Positions 33,345 to 41,705 of a DNA stretch of 41,705 nt are shown here, piece after piece. Positions within the stretch are counted from its first letter, which is position 1, and each line of letters starts with the position of its first letter. The notes under the pieces are model-generated. The model was not told the DNA's origin. It saw only the letters and a program-made list of their open reading frames with translations, and did no database searches. This DNA is from Marinomonas sp. CT5. GTDB taxonomy: Bacteria > Pseudomonadota > Gammaproteobacteria > Pseudomonadales > Marinomonadaceae. The DNA lies in the NCBI RefSeq assembly GCF_018336975.1, contig NZ_CP025572.1, positions 4,034,795 through 4,076,499 of the forward strand. The letters are read 5' to 3'. The position numbers and the translations under genes were made by a program.

Positions 33345-33746
33345 ATGAAAGCACAAGATATCATGATAAAAAATGTCATTTGTGTTGACATGGACGAGCG
33401 CCTCCCAAACATTAGAAAGTTAATGGAAAGCCATGGTTTTCACCACTTACCCGTCACAGAAAAAGGAAAATTAGCAGGGATTATTTCCGATAGAGACCTA
33501 TTACGGCTTATCAGCCCTTTTATAGATAGTGTCTCAGAACAAACAAGAGATTTAGATACCTTAAATCGTGCTGCTCATCAGGTAATGACACGTCAACCCA
33601 TTACGGTTAGAGCAGACACCAGTATCGAGGATATTATCACTTGGTTTAAACGAGTCGATATCTCCTGTCTTCCCGTTGTAGACGAAGACAATACGGTTAT
33701 TGGAATCATATCTTGGCGCGATCTTTTGAATCACGCCACATTCTAA
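33345..33746 (+). CDS. two-CBS-domain protein
   Basis: This is a 133-residue cytosolic protein made of a pair of CBS domains, beginning MKAQDIMIKNVICVD, with the first CBS (about 1-60, FHHLPVTEKGKLAGIISDRDLL) and the second (about 78-133, TRQPITVRADTS and SCLPVVDEDNTVIGIISWRDLL). CBS pairs bind adenine nucleotides such as AMP, ATP or SAM and act as energy sensors; the partner is unknown. ATG 33345 follows GAGGAG at the right distance; a longer frame from 33270 is not supported. Its stop is 3 bp from the converging hslO stop, with no terminator between. Confidence 0.9.
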   Translation: MKAQDIMIKNVICVDMDERLPNIRKLMESHGFHHLPVTEKGKLAGIISDRDLLRLISPFIDSVSEQTRDLDTLNRAAHQVMTRQPITVRADTSIEDIITWFKRVDISCLPVVDEDNTVIGIISWRDLLNHATF

Positions 33747-33749
33747 AAA

Positions 33750-34622
33750 CTAGTGAATGTTGCCCTGATCACCAAGAGAACCTAACAGATCTTTTTCAGT
33801 GAATTCGTATTGCTCTGCACAGAACTGGCAGTCAACTTTCACGCTACCTTGTTCAATAAGGATTTCACGCACTTCTTCTGTTCCTAATGACAAAATCGCA
33901 TCCAATGTACGCTGACGAGAGCAAGAGCAACCAAACTGCATGGGCTTAATGTCGTACAAACGAACTTCTTCTTCATGATATAAACGATGCAACAACTCGC
34001 TGGTTTCAAGACCAAGCAACTCGTCTTCTTTCACCGTTGAAGCCAAATGAGTCAGACGCTCCCATGCGTCTTCATCACCTTCTTTCGCCTGCTCTTCAGG
34101 CAAACGCTGCAAAAACAAACCACCACATTGTGTGCCATTTGCAGCCAACCAAACTCGGCTGGGTAACTGTTCAGATTGAGAAAAATATTGTTCTAGACAT
34201 TCAGCTAATGAGTCACCAACAATTTCAACAATACCTTGGTAACGCTGTCCGTTACGAGGTTGTATTGTGATCACTAAATAACCACCATCCAATACTTCCT
34301 TTAACGATATAGTATCAGGGATAACTTGACTTTCATCCCATTGCGCAATACCACGAAGGTTTTGCTGCTCATCACATTCAGTCATTAAGGTAGATAAAAA
34401 ACCATTACCTTTTGCCTGTATCGATAGCACACCATCTATTTTGATGATATCTCTTAACAGAGCAATCGCAGCGACAAATTCACCCAACAGTTTTTCTACC
34501 GATAAAGGATATTGTTTACGCTTAATAATTTCTTGATAAGCATCATTTAACAATACTCGCTCACCACGAACGTTACTGTTATCAAAAGAAAAACGCTGAA
34601 TTTCGTTTTTGGTTACATTATT
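33750..34622 (-). CDS. hslO: redox-regulated chaperone Hsp33
   Basis: This is a cytosolic holdase activated by oxidation and heat. The protein is 290 residues. The C-terminal zinc/redox switch is complete: CSCSRQR (C-x-C) followed by CQFC (C-x2-C). The N-terminal RFSFDNSNVRGERVLL and GNGFLSTLMTE match the family. I choose GTG 34622, because AAGG lies 8 nt upstream and the protein then begins like E. coli Hsp33; a GTG at 34634 overlaps that site. With gshA, mutY and yggX nearby, it adds to an oxidative-stress theme in this window. Confidence 0.95.
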   Translation of the reverse strand, partial: NNVTKNEIQRFSFDNSNVRGERVLLNDAYQEIIKRKQYPLSVEKLLGEFVAAIALLRDIIKIDGVLSIQAKGNGFLSTLMTECDEQQNLRGIAQWDESQVIPDTISLKEVLDGGYLVITIQPRNGQRYQGIVEIVGDSLAECLEQYFSQSEQLPSRVWLAANGTQCGGLFLQRLPEEQAKEGDEDAWERLTHLASTVKEDELLGLETSELLHRLYHEEEVRLYDIKPMQFGCSCSRQRTLDAILSLGTEEVREILIEQGSVKVDCQFCAEQYEFTEKDLLGSLGDQGNIH

Positions 34623-34856
34623 CACAAAGCACACCTTGCTCAGGTCAAAGACCTGAATAAAAAGTTCAAATTAATATTGGCGCCATTTTACCCTTGAGTC
34701 AGGCAATCATCCACTTTAAACCGTGTATTAACTTGGAATATGCATGCTTGCTATTTCGTTTAGCTTAGCAGCACTCTAAAATGTTCGACATTATGTTTTC
34801 TATTGAAACGCACAACATCACTTCTCATTAAGAGAGATAAGAGATTCTTAGATTTT

Positions 34857-36782
34857 ATGATCCAATTTACTGAAGTTAGTTTACAGCGCGGCACTCAGTT
34901 TCTCTTGGAAGAAACCGACCTCACTATTTTCGAAGGTCAAAAAGTCGGTCTGATTGGTGCTAATGGAGCAGGCAAATCCTCTCTATTCGCCATGATCAAA
35001 GGCGAGTTGCATGCCGATACAGGTGAAGTCATCTTACCTGGACAGCGTCGCATAGCGTTCATGGCTCAAGAAGTTGAAGAAACACAACGCAGCGCTTTGG
35101 ATTATTGCCTAGATGGTGACGATAAATTAAGAGAAATTGAGCGCAACATTGCCAATGCCAAAGCAAATGGTGACGATCATGCCCATGCCAGCTGGTTAGG
35201 TGAATATGAAAATGCCCATGGCTACACAGCCCAATCACGAGGTGAAACGCTACTCCAAGGTCTAGGCTTCAAAATGAGCGACATGCAAAGGCCGGTGTCT
35301 GATTTTTCTGGTGGCTGGCGCATTCGCCTTAATCTTGCCAAAGCATTAATGTGTCCTTCTGATGTGCTGCTCCTAGATGAACCAACCAACCACTTGGACT
35401 TGGATGCCGTTATGTGGCTGGAAAATTGGTTACGCCAATACCCAGGCACCTTGTTATTAATTTCTCATGACAGGGATTTCTTAGACGGCATTTGCAGTCA
35501 CATCGTTCATCTTTATCAGAAAAAACTGGTTCTTTATAAAGGCAACTATTCAGATTATGAGCGTCAGCGGGCAGAACACCTAGCACAACAACAAGCCAAC
35601 TACGAAAAACAACAAGAAAAACGTGCTCATCTACAGCAATACGTTGATCGTTTTCGTTATAAAGCGGATAAAGCAAAACAAGCCCAAAGCCGTTTAAAAA
35701 TGCTTGAGAAAATGGAACTCATTGGCCCTGCACATATTGACTCTCAGTTTGAGTTTTCCATTCCTGTTGCCGAGAAAACATCACAGCTATTAGTCAATCT
35801 ATCTCAGGCGGATTTAGGTTACACCTCCGAATCTGGAGAAAAGACCATTCAATTAGGCAACACCAACTTTGCCCTGCGAGATGGCCAGCGCATTGGCTTA
35901 CTTGGGCCCAATGGCGCCGGTAAATCTACTCTAATTAAATCCATTGTCGGTGAAATTAATGTCTTAGCAGGTGATCGGATTTTAGGTGAGAACCTGAAAA
36001 TTGGTTATTTCTCACAGCACCAATTAAGCGCGCTCGACTTAGAAGCGTCGCCTGTTTTGCATATCCAACGGCTCACTCCAAAAGCTCTGGAAAGTGATAT
36101 TCGTCGCTATTTAGGTGGTTTTGGCTTTATTGGTGACGACGCGCTGCGAGCAGTAAAAGGTTTTTCAGGGGGTGAAAAAGCCCGTCTGGCCTTATCATTA
36201 ATTTCTTGGACTAAACCAAACTTATTGGTACTCGATGAGCCAACTAACCACTTGGACATCGAAATGCGTCAAGCATTAACAGAAGCCTTACAAGAGTTTC
36301 CAGGCTCTATTTTGTTGGTATCCCACGATAGACATTTACTGAACAGTACCGTTGATGAATTCTATCTTGTTGCAGACCATCAAATTCAGGCATTTGATGG
36401 TGACCTACCAAGCTATCATGCATGGCTACAGGCACGACAAGCCAGTGCCGCACAACTTGAAAAAGGTGAGTTCGCCGAAGATAAAGTAGACAAAGTCGAT
36501 CGCAAAGAAGAACGCCGTAAAGCGGCTGAATTACGCGAGAAATTACGCCCTCTGCGCAAAAAAATTGAGAAACATGAAAAAGCTGTGCAGACAGCACAAG
36601 CACATTTAGATGAAATATCTGAAGCTATGGCAGATGCTACGCTCTATGAAGCCGACCAAAGAAGCAAACTGCAAAGCTTACTTAGTGATGAAGCTAAGTG
36701 GAAAAAGTCTCTAGAAGAAAATGAAGATGCTTGGTTCGAGGCACAAGAGGAACTGGAAGAAGCAGAAGCGCAACTTGTTTAG
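34857..36782 (+). CDS. yheS: ABC-F family ATPase, YheS type
   Basis: This is a soluble protein with two ATP-binding cassettes and no membrane domain, from a family that binds ribosomes. The first cassette has Walker A GANGAGKSS, signature FSGGWRIRLNLAKAL and Walker B LLLDEPTNHLD; the second has GPNGAGKST, FSGGEKARLAL and LLVLDEPTNHLD. The linker between them is coiled (QQQANYEKQQEKRAHLQQ), and the C-terminal ~100 residues are a charged coiled coil, as in YheS. The start is the ATG at 34857 (MIQFTEVSLQRG), as in homologues; an upstream TTG at 34803 would add 18 residues. The product is 641 residues. Confidence 0.93.
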   Translation: MIQFTEVSLQRGTQFLLEETDLTIFEGQKVGLIGANGAGKSSLFAMIKGELHADTGEVILPGQRRIAFMAQEVEETQRSALDYCLDGDDKLREIERNIANAKANGDDHAHASWLGEYENAHGYTAQSRGETLLQGLGFKMSDMQRPVSDFSGGWRIRLNLAKALMCPSDVLLLDEPTNHLDLDAVMWLENWLRQYPGTLLLISHDRDFLDGICSHIVHLYQKKLVLYKGNYSDYERQRAEHLAQQQANYEKQQEKRAHLQQYVDRFRYKADKAKQAQSRLKMLEKMELIGPAHIDSQFEFSIPVAEKTSQLLVNLSQADLGYTSESGEKTIQLGNTNFALRDGQRIGLLGPNGAGKSTLIKSIVGEINVLAGDRILGENLKIGYFSQHQLSALDLEASPVLHIQRLTPKALESDIRRYLGGFGFIGDDALRAVKGFSGGEKARLALSLISWTKPNLLVLDEPTNHLDIEMRQALTEALQEFPGSILLVSHDRHLLNSTVDEFYLVADHQIQAFDGDLPSYHAWLQARQASAAQLEKGEFAEDKVDKVDRKEERRKAAELREKLRPLRKKIEKHEKAVQTAQAHLDEISEAMADATLYEADQRSKLQSLLSDEAKWKKSLEENEDAWFEAQEELEEAEAQLV

Positions 36783-36878
36783 ATGCGATATAAAACAAAT
36801 AAACGCTAGGAATCCGTAAATTTTGCCCTAACACAAAGCTTTTTCACGGGCTCTGACATAATATTGTAACAATACTAA

Positions 36879-37910
<1,032 letters not shown>

Positions 37911-38055
37911 CCACTTTTAGTAAAAATAAACACACAGAATCGGTGACCAACAGGCTGCGTTGGTGTAATTTGTTAGTATATGCCTACATACTGTAGGCAA
38001 AGGAACAATGATACCAACAACACAATAAAACGGTATTTAGAGAGAATGAAAACGC
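37911..38055. promoter_or_regulatory. hemB-ppk1 gap with a perfect short dyad
   Basis: TGCCTACA (37981-37988), TAC, and TGTAGGCA (37992-37999) form a perfect 8-bp dyad 57 bp before the ppk1 ATG. No T-tract follows, and it does not match the Pho box, so it may be an operator or a leader hairpin. Confidence 0.4.
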
Positions 38056-40278
38056 ATGTCTGAGCAGTCGGTGAACGAAATAGATAAAAAAGATCACATT
38101 CCCAGTCCACCTCTAGCAGAGTTGGATTCTGAGCTTGTTTTAGAACCTATTCCTGAACAGCCACAAGACCCTAATAAGATTTCCATTGAAGAACGTGTTC
38201 CTGAAGAAATCGATTTGGCGGATCCTGAGCTCTACTTCAACCGCGAACTAAGCCACTTACAGTTCAACGCGCGTGTGCTTGAACAAGCGATGGATGAAAA
38301 TCACCCAATCTTAAATAGATTGATGTTTCTGTGTATCTTTAGCTCAAACATGGACGAGTTTTTCGAAATTCGCGTAGCTGGTCTAAAAAGCCAATTAGAG
38401 TACAGCCGTGAAAAGAATGGACCTGATGGCATGCACCCGAAAAAAGTGCTGTCTTTAATTAGTGAACATGCTCACAAACTCGTTCGTCGTCAGTACCGTA
38501 TTCTCAACGATATCATTTTACCTAAGTTGGCAAATGAAAATGTTAAATTCATTCGCCGGACTGTCTGGAATGAAAAACAAGCCGCATGGGTAAAACGTTA
38601 TTTCCGCGACAATGTGTTGCCTATCATCAGCCCTATTGGGCTTGATCCAGCTCACCCGTTTCCAAGATTGGCAAACAAAACATTTAACTTCGTGGTGGAA
38701 TTAGAAGGTCGTGATGCCTTTGGTCGTGAGAATGGCCTTGCCATTGTTCCCGCACCTAGCTCGCTACCTCGATTAGTTAAATTGCCAGATGATGTATGTG
38801 AAGGAGGAGATAACCTTGTCTTCCTTTCTTCTATTATTCACGCCCACGCCGATCAGTTATTTCCAGGTATGACAGTTAAGGGGTGTTTCCAATTTCGTCT
38901 GACTCGTAATGCCGATTTAGAGGTAGACTCTGACGACATTGGTGTCGATTTGGCAGGTGCATTGCGTACGGAGTTACAAAGCCGTCATTACGGCAGCTCT
39001 GTACGATTAGAAATCGCAGAAAACTGCCCCCTTCACATAGTCGACTCTTTGCTCAAGCAATTTGACCTTGAACAACAAGACTTGTATCGCATAGATGGCC
39101 CCGTAAACCTTAGCCGACTTATGGCTGTATTAGAATTGGTTGATCGTCCGGATCTGATGTACGCTCCTTTTTCTCCGGGATTACCTAGAAAGCTAGCAAG
39201 CTCTGGGGGGTTATTCGAAGCTATTCGTCAGCGTGATTATTTGCTCATGCATCCTTTTGAAAGTTTTTCGCCGGTTATTGATTTATTGAGCGAAGCGGCG
39301 AAAGACCCAAACGTTGTGGCAATTCGTCAAACACTTTATAGAACTGGCTCTCGTTCACCTATTGCCAATGCCTTAGTTGAAGCGGCACGTAACGGCAAAG
39401 AAGTTACCGTCGTTATCGAATTACGTGCACGTTTCGACGAAGCGGAAAACTTGGCATTAGCAAGCCGCTTACAGGACGCTGGAGCCATCGTGGTTTATGG
39501 GGTCGTACGTCATAAGACTCACGCTAAAATGATACTAATCGTCCGTAGAGAAGGAGCAGACCTAACTCGCTACGTTCACCTAGGAACTGGGAACTACCAT
39601 GCAGGTAATGCTCGCCTTTACACAGACTATAGTTTTATGACTTGCAATAAAGAAATTGGCGATGATGTTCATCGCGTCTTTCAGCAACTCACAGGCATGA
39701 GCAAAGAATTGAAAGTGAAAAAATTATTGCATGCTCCATTTACCTTACGTGACCGCCTGTTAGATATGATTAACAGAGAAGCTGAAAACGCACTGAAAGG
39801 TGATCCATCTCGCATCATTATTAAAGTCAACTCATTAACTGAGCAGAGACTCGTTCAGTCACTTTATAAAGCCTCTCAAGCAGGTGTCAAAATAGACTTA
39901 ATTGTTCGTGGTATCTGCACTCTACGTCCAGGTATTAAAGGCATTTCATCTAATATTCGAGTACGAAGTGTTATTGGACGCTTCTTAGAACACACTCGTG
40001 TGTATTATTTCTATAACAATCGTAATCCCCAAGTTTACCTTTCTAGTGCGGATGGCATGGACAGAAATCTAAACAACCGAATTGAAGTAGCCTTTCCCCT
40101 TCAGGATTATAAACAAACCCGCCGAGTGAAAAAGGAACTTGAGTACTATTTAACGGATAATACACAAAGCTGGATTCTTCAAAGCGATGGTTCGTATCAG
40201 TTATCCAAACCACGAAAAGGTGAATATCGCAGTGCACAACGTGCATTACTTAGCGAATTAGCTGATAACACTCGATAA
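38056..40278 (+). CDS. ppk1: polyphosphate kinase 1
   Basis: It reversibly makes inorganic polyphosphate from ATP through a phosphohistidine. It is a peripheral membrane protein of 740 residues. Both functional histidines are present: one in KTHAKMILIV (the autophosphorylated one), the other in FLEHTRVYYF. Also visible are YVHLGTGNYHAGNARLYTDY, YLSSADGMDRNLNNRIEV and the N-terminal ELYFNRELSHLQFN. It has an acidic, Pro-rich N-terminal extension of about 55 residues (PSPPLAELDSELVLEPIPEQ). The ribosome-binding site is weak. A terminator follows at 40305-40333. Confidence 0.97.
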   Translation: MSEQSVNEIDKKDHIPSPPLAELDSELVLEPIPEQPQDPNKISIEERVPEEIDLADPELYFNRELSHLQFNARVLEQAMDENHPILNRLMFLCIFSSNMDEFFEIRVAGLKSQLEYSREKNGPDGMHPKKVLSLISEHAHKLVRRQYRILNDIILPKLANENVKFIRRTVWNEKQAAWVKRYFRDNVLPIISPIGLDPAHPFPRLANKTFNFVVELEGRDAFGRENGLAIVPAPSSLPRLVKLPDDVCEGGDNLVFLSSIIHAHADQLFPGMTVKGCFQFRLTRNADLEVDSDDIGVDLAGALRTELQSRHYGSSVRLEIAENCPLHIVDSLLKQFDLEQQDLYRIDGPVNLSRLMAVLELVDRPDLMYAPFSPGLPRKLASSGGLFEAIRQRDYLLMHPFESFSPVIDLLSEAAKDPNVVAIRQTLYRTGSRSPIANALVEAARNGKEVTVVIELRARFDEAENLALASRLQDAGAIVVYGVVRHKTHAKMILIVRREGADLTRYVHLGTGNYHAGNARLYTDYSFMTCNKEIGDDVHRVFQQLTGMSKELKVKKLLHAPFTLRDRLLDMINREAENALKGDPSRIIIKVNSLTEQRLVQSLYKASQAGVKIDLIVRGICTLRPGIKGISSNIRVRSVIGRFLEHTRVYYFYNNRNPQVYLSSADGMDRNLNNRIEVAFPLQDYKQTRRVKKELEYYLTDNTQSWILQSDGSYQLSKPRKGEYRSAQRALLSELADNTR

Positions 40279-40304
40279 TAGTTTAAGAGCATACTTAAGC
40301 ATCG

Positions 40305-40333
40305 AAGCCCAGATTGATAAGCTGGGCTTTTTT
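40305..40333 (+). terminator. intrinsic terminator after ppk1
   Basis: AAGCCCAG (40305-40312) pairs with CTGGGCTT (40322-40329), followed by T residues. Confidence 0.88.
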
Positions 40334-40546
40334 GTGAATAAAAACAGAACTTCTCCTCACCTCTTATACCAGTCAATATACAGAAAATCTTAACTTTACT
40401 CTCAACCTAACCTTAGATCACTTACTAAACTTAGAAATACGACCGTACTCTATCCACTAACGACAACTGTATATAAAGTAGACAAAAACAGACATACAAT
40501 GAGTAAGAATAATGAAAGATTTATTCACTAGAAACAGGACAATCCT

Positions 40547-41284
40547 ATGAAAAAATTCTCAAAGTTGTTTTTACCCCTAGCATTAGTACTACCTCTTGCC
40601 GTACAGGCACAAACAGTTGAACTAACCACAATGAATTGGTCACCATTTTATGGAGAAAGTTTAAATAAAGGAGGCTTCATTACTGCCATTGTTCAAGAAG
40701 CACTTGTTGAATCTGGCTATGACAGCGAAATCGAATTTACTGGATGGCAAACAGCTCTAGACACGACAAAAATTGGCAAAAAAGATGCTCTAGTAGGTGC
40801 CTACTATTCTGAAGAACGAACAAAAGATTATCATTTCTCAATACCTATTTATACGGTTCTTATAGGTTTAATCAAAAAGCCAGATTTTCAACTGGATAAT
40901 TACTCTTCATTCGAATCTATTGACCAATACAATATTGCAAAATTAAAAGGCTCTGTAATTGGCAAATCATTTGATAACTTTGCATTCACAAATCTAAGAG
41001 AATACCCAGAAGTGGCAGATGCTGTAAAAGCATTAAACTCTGGTGAAGTTCAGCTGTATGCAGATAATCTAGCTGTTGCAAAAGAGGCTGCTAAAGAAGA
41101 AGGAATTGATGGATCTCAACTGCAAATTCTTATGCCTCCGCTGGAAGAAAATGACTTATATCTATTGATTTCAAAATCGATTCCAAACGGTGAAGCAATA
41201 CGCGACGCATTTAACAAAGGACTAATCTCACTCCAAGCATCTGGTCGCTATAACGAGATCTTAACAGAATTTAATCAACAATAA
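40547..41284 (+). CDS. periplasmic amino-acid-type solute-binding protein (SBP_bac_3)
   Basis: This is a 245-residue protein with a Sec signal peptide MKKFSKLFLPLALVLPLAVQA, cut after AQA at about residue 22. The mature protein is a type-2 periplasmic binding fold (SBP_bac_3, as for polar amino acids), with MNWSPFYGESLNKGGF near the N terminus and the second-lobe YNIAKLKGSVIGKSFDNF. No permease or ATPase genes are adjacent, so it is an orphan SBP that may feed a transporter elsewhere or act in sensing. AGGA lies 7 nt before the ATG. A 10-bp hairpin follows at 41294-41343. Confidence 0.85.
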   Translation: MKKFSKLFLPLALVLPLAVQAQTVELTTMNWSPFYGESLNKGGFITAIVQEALVESGYDSEIEFTGWQTALDTTKIGKKDALVGAYYSEERTKDYHFSIPIYTVLIGLIKKPDFQLDNYSSFESIDQYNIAKLKGSVIGKSFDNFAFTNLREYPEVADAVKALNSGEVQLYADNLAVAKEAAKEEGIDGSQLQILMPPLEENDLYLLISKSIPNGEAIRDAFNKGLISLQASGRYNEILTEFNQQ

Positions 41285-41293
41285 ATTGACCGC

Positions 41294-41343
41294 TCCTCTG
41301 AAATGCAACTCTAACGCCATCATGCGGATCTGCTTTCAGAGGA
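41294..41343 (+). terminator. hairpin after the solute-binding protein gene
   Basis: TCCTCTGAAA (41294-41303) pairs perfectly with TTTCAGAGGA (41334-41343) across a 30-nt loop that contains further pairing. There is no T-tract, so it may be only a transcript-end structure. Confidence 0.45.
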
Positions 41344-41407
41344 ATTACCTCAAAACTGAATATTTCCTTCCACTAAGCCTGCGTAACCCTCCCTTTATCC
41401 TGATTCA

Positions 41408-41483
41408 TGCCATCTTGATATTGGAATCGCGCTGACGCGTTGAGCTTGCGAAACAGGCGCCAGCGAAACAATGCAAGATGACA
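41408..41483. repeat. large imperfect hairpin between the SBP gene and the rRNA operon end
   Basis: An outer arm CATCTTG (41411-41417) pairs with CAAGATG (41474-41480), and an inner arm CGCTGACGC (41430-41438) pairs with GCGCCAGCG (41457-41465) with one mismatch. It is GC-rich at the centre, has no T-tract, and has no coding potential that I recognise. Confidence 0.55.
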
Positions 41484-41544
41484 TTTCCTACAGACAAAAA
41501 ACTCCATACGCACGAGGAAGCAATTCTATTACACCGCCAATACG

Positions 41545-41577
41545 AAAAAACCCCGCCCTGCTTGGCAGGACGGGGTT
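41545..41577 (-). terminator. rRNA operon terminator
   Basis: AACCCCGCCCTGC (41549-41561) pairs with GCAGGACGGGGTT (41565-41577), giving a GC-rich stem, and the minus-strand transcript ends in T6. It lies just downstream of the 5S gene. Confidence 0.9.
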
Positions 41578-41591
41578 CTTTTCAATATAAA

Positions 41592-41705
41592 GCTTGACGA
41601 CGACCTACTCTCACATGGGATCTCCCACACTACCATTGGCGATGGCGCTTTTCACTTCTGAGTTCGGGATGGGATCAGGTGGTTCAACGCCTCTATGATC
41701 GTCAA
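41592..41705 (-). rRNA. rrf: 5S ribosomal RNA (5' end at or just beyond the window edge)
   Basis: The minus strand reads through the conserved 5S landmarks: CCACCTGATCCCATCCCGAA, CTCAGAAGTGAAA, and ATGGTAGTGTGGG, ending GAGAGTAGGTCGTCG. The two ends TTGACGA and TCGTCAA form the terminal stem, which places the 5' end at about 41705; one or two bases may lie outside. It is the last gene of a leftward rRNA operon whose 23S and 16S genes would be to the right. Confidence 0.95.

Overview
The window looks like a chromosomal segment of a marine gammaproteobacterium. This rests on gamma-type gene sets (hisB without the phosphatase half, gshA type 1, yggX/mutY, hslO, YfcL, rho, ppx, hemB, ppk1), a seven-subunit-type Mrp antiporter with fused A and B subunits, and moderately AT-rich DNA. 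Marinomonas or a relative is my best guess. That is an inference; no database search was possible.

Layout. Positions 1-317 hold the right end of an IS3-family element. Positions 321-5356 (minus) carry asmA-like, mutY, chrA-like and yggX, reading leftwards. Positions 5614-7711 carry hisB-hisH-hisF with no hisA between, followed by gshA (7891-9483). Positions 9646-10894 are a decayed accessory patch: an AT-rich membrane-protein gene broken by a single frameshift, then a tyrosine-recombinase remnant with several lesions. Positions 11137-14648 carry two lipoprotein genes, a Yip1-like membrane protein and a soluble zinc-binding (CZB) chemoreceptor. Positions 15025-20835 are the complete mrp/mnh Na+/H+ antiporter operon (AB, C, D, E, F, G).

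Facing that operon, and overlapping its end, is a 1019-residue ammonium-transporter/PAS/GGDEF/EAL fusion (20807-23866, minus). Next comes a 675-residue tubulin/FtsZ-superfamily protein (24125-26152, minus), which faces a small unknown protein across an intergenic region with a perfect 14-bp AT-rich inverted repeat. Positions 26837-40278 are housekeeping genes: ppx (minus) divergent from rho, a flavin reductase, yfcL-like, mqo, a CBS protein, hslO, a YheS-type ABC-F ATPase, hemB and ppk1. The window closes with a periplasmic solute-binding protein, a large imperfect hairpin, and the 5S gene of a leftward rRNA operon with its terminator.

How the genes fit together. Polyphosphate synthesis (ppk1) and degradation (ppx) lie 10 kb apart. 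The Mrp operon suggests a sodium-rich habitat. The Amt fusion would couple external ammonium to cyclic-di-GMP. The genes most worth follow-up are the tubulin-like GTPase and the Amt-GGDEF-EAL fusion. The next tier is the decayed island at 9.6-10.9 kb and the intrinsic terminator hidden inside the IS transposase gene.
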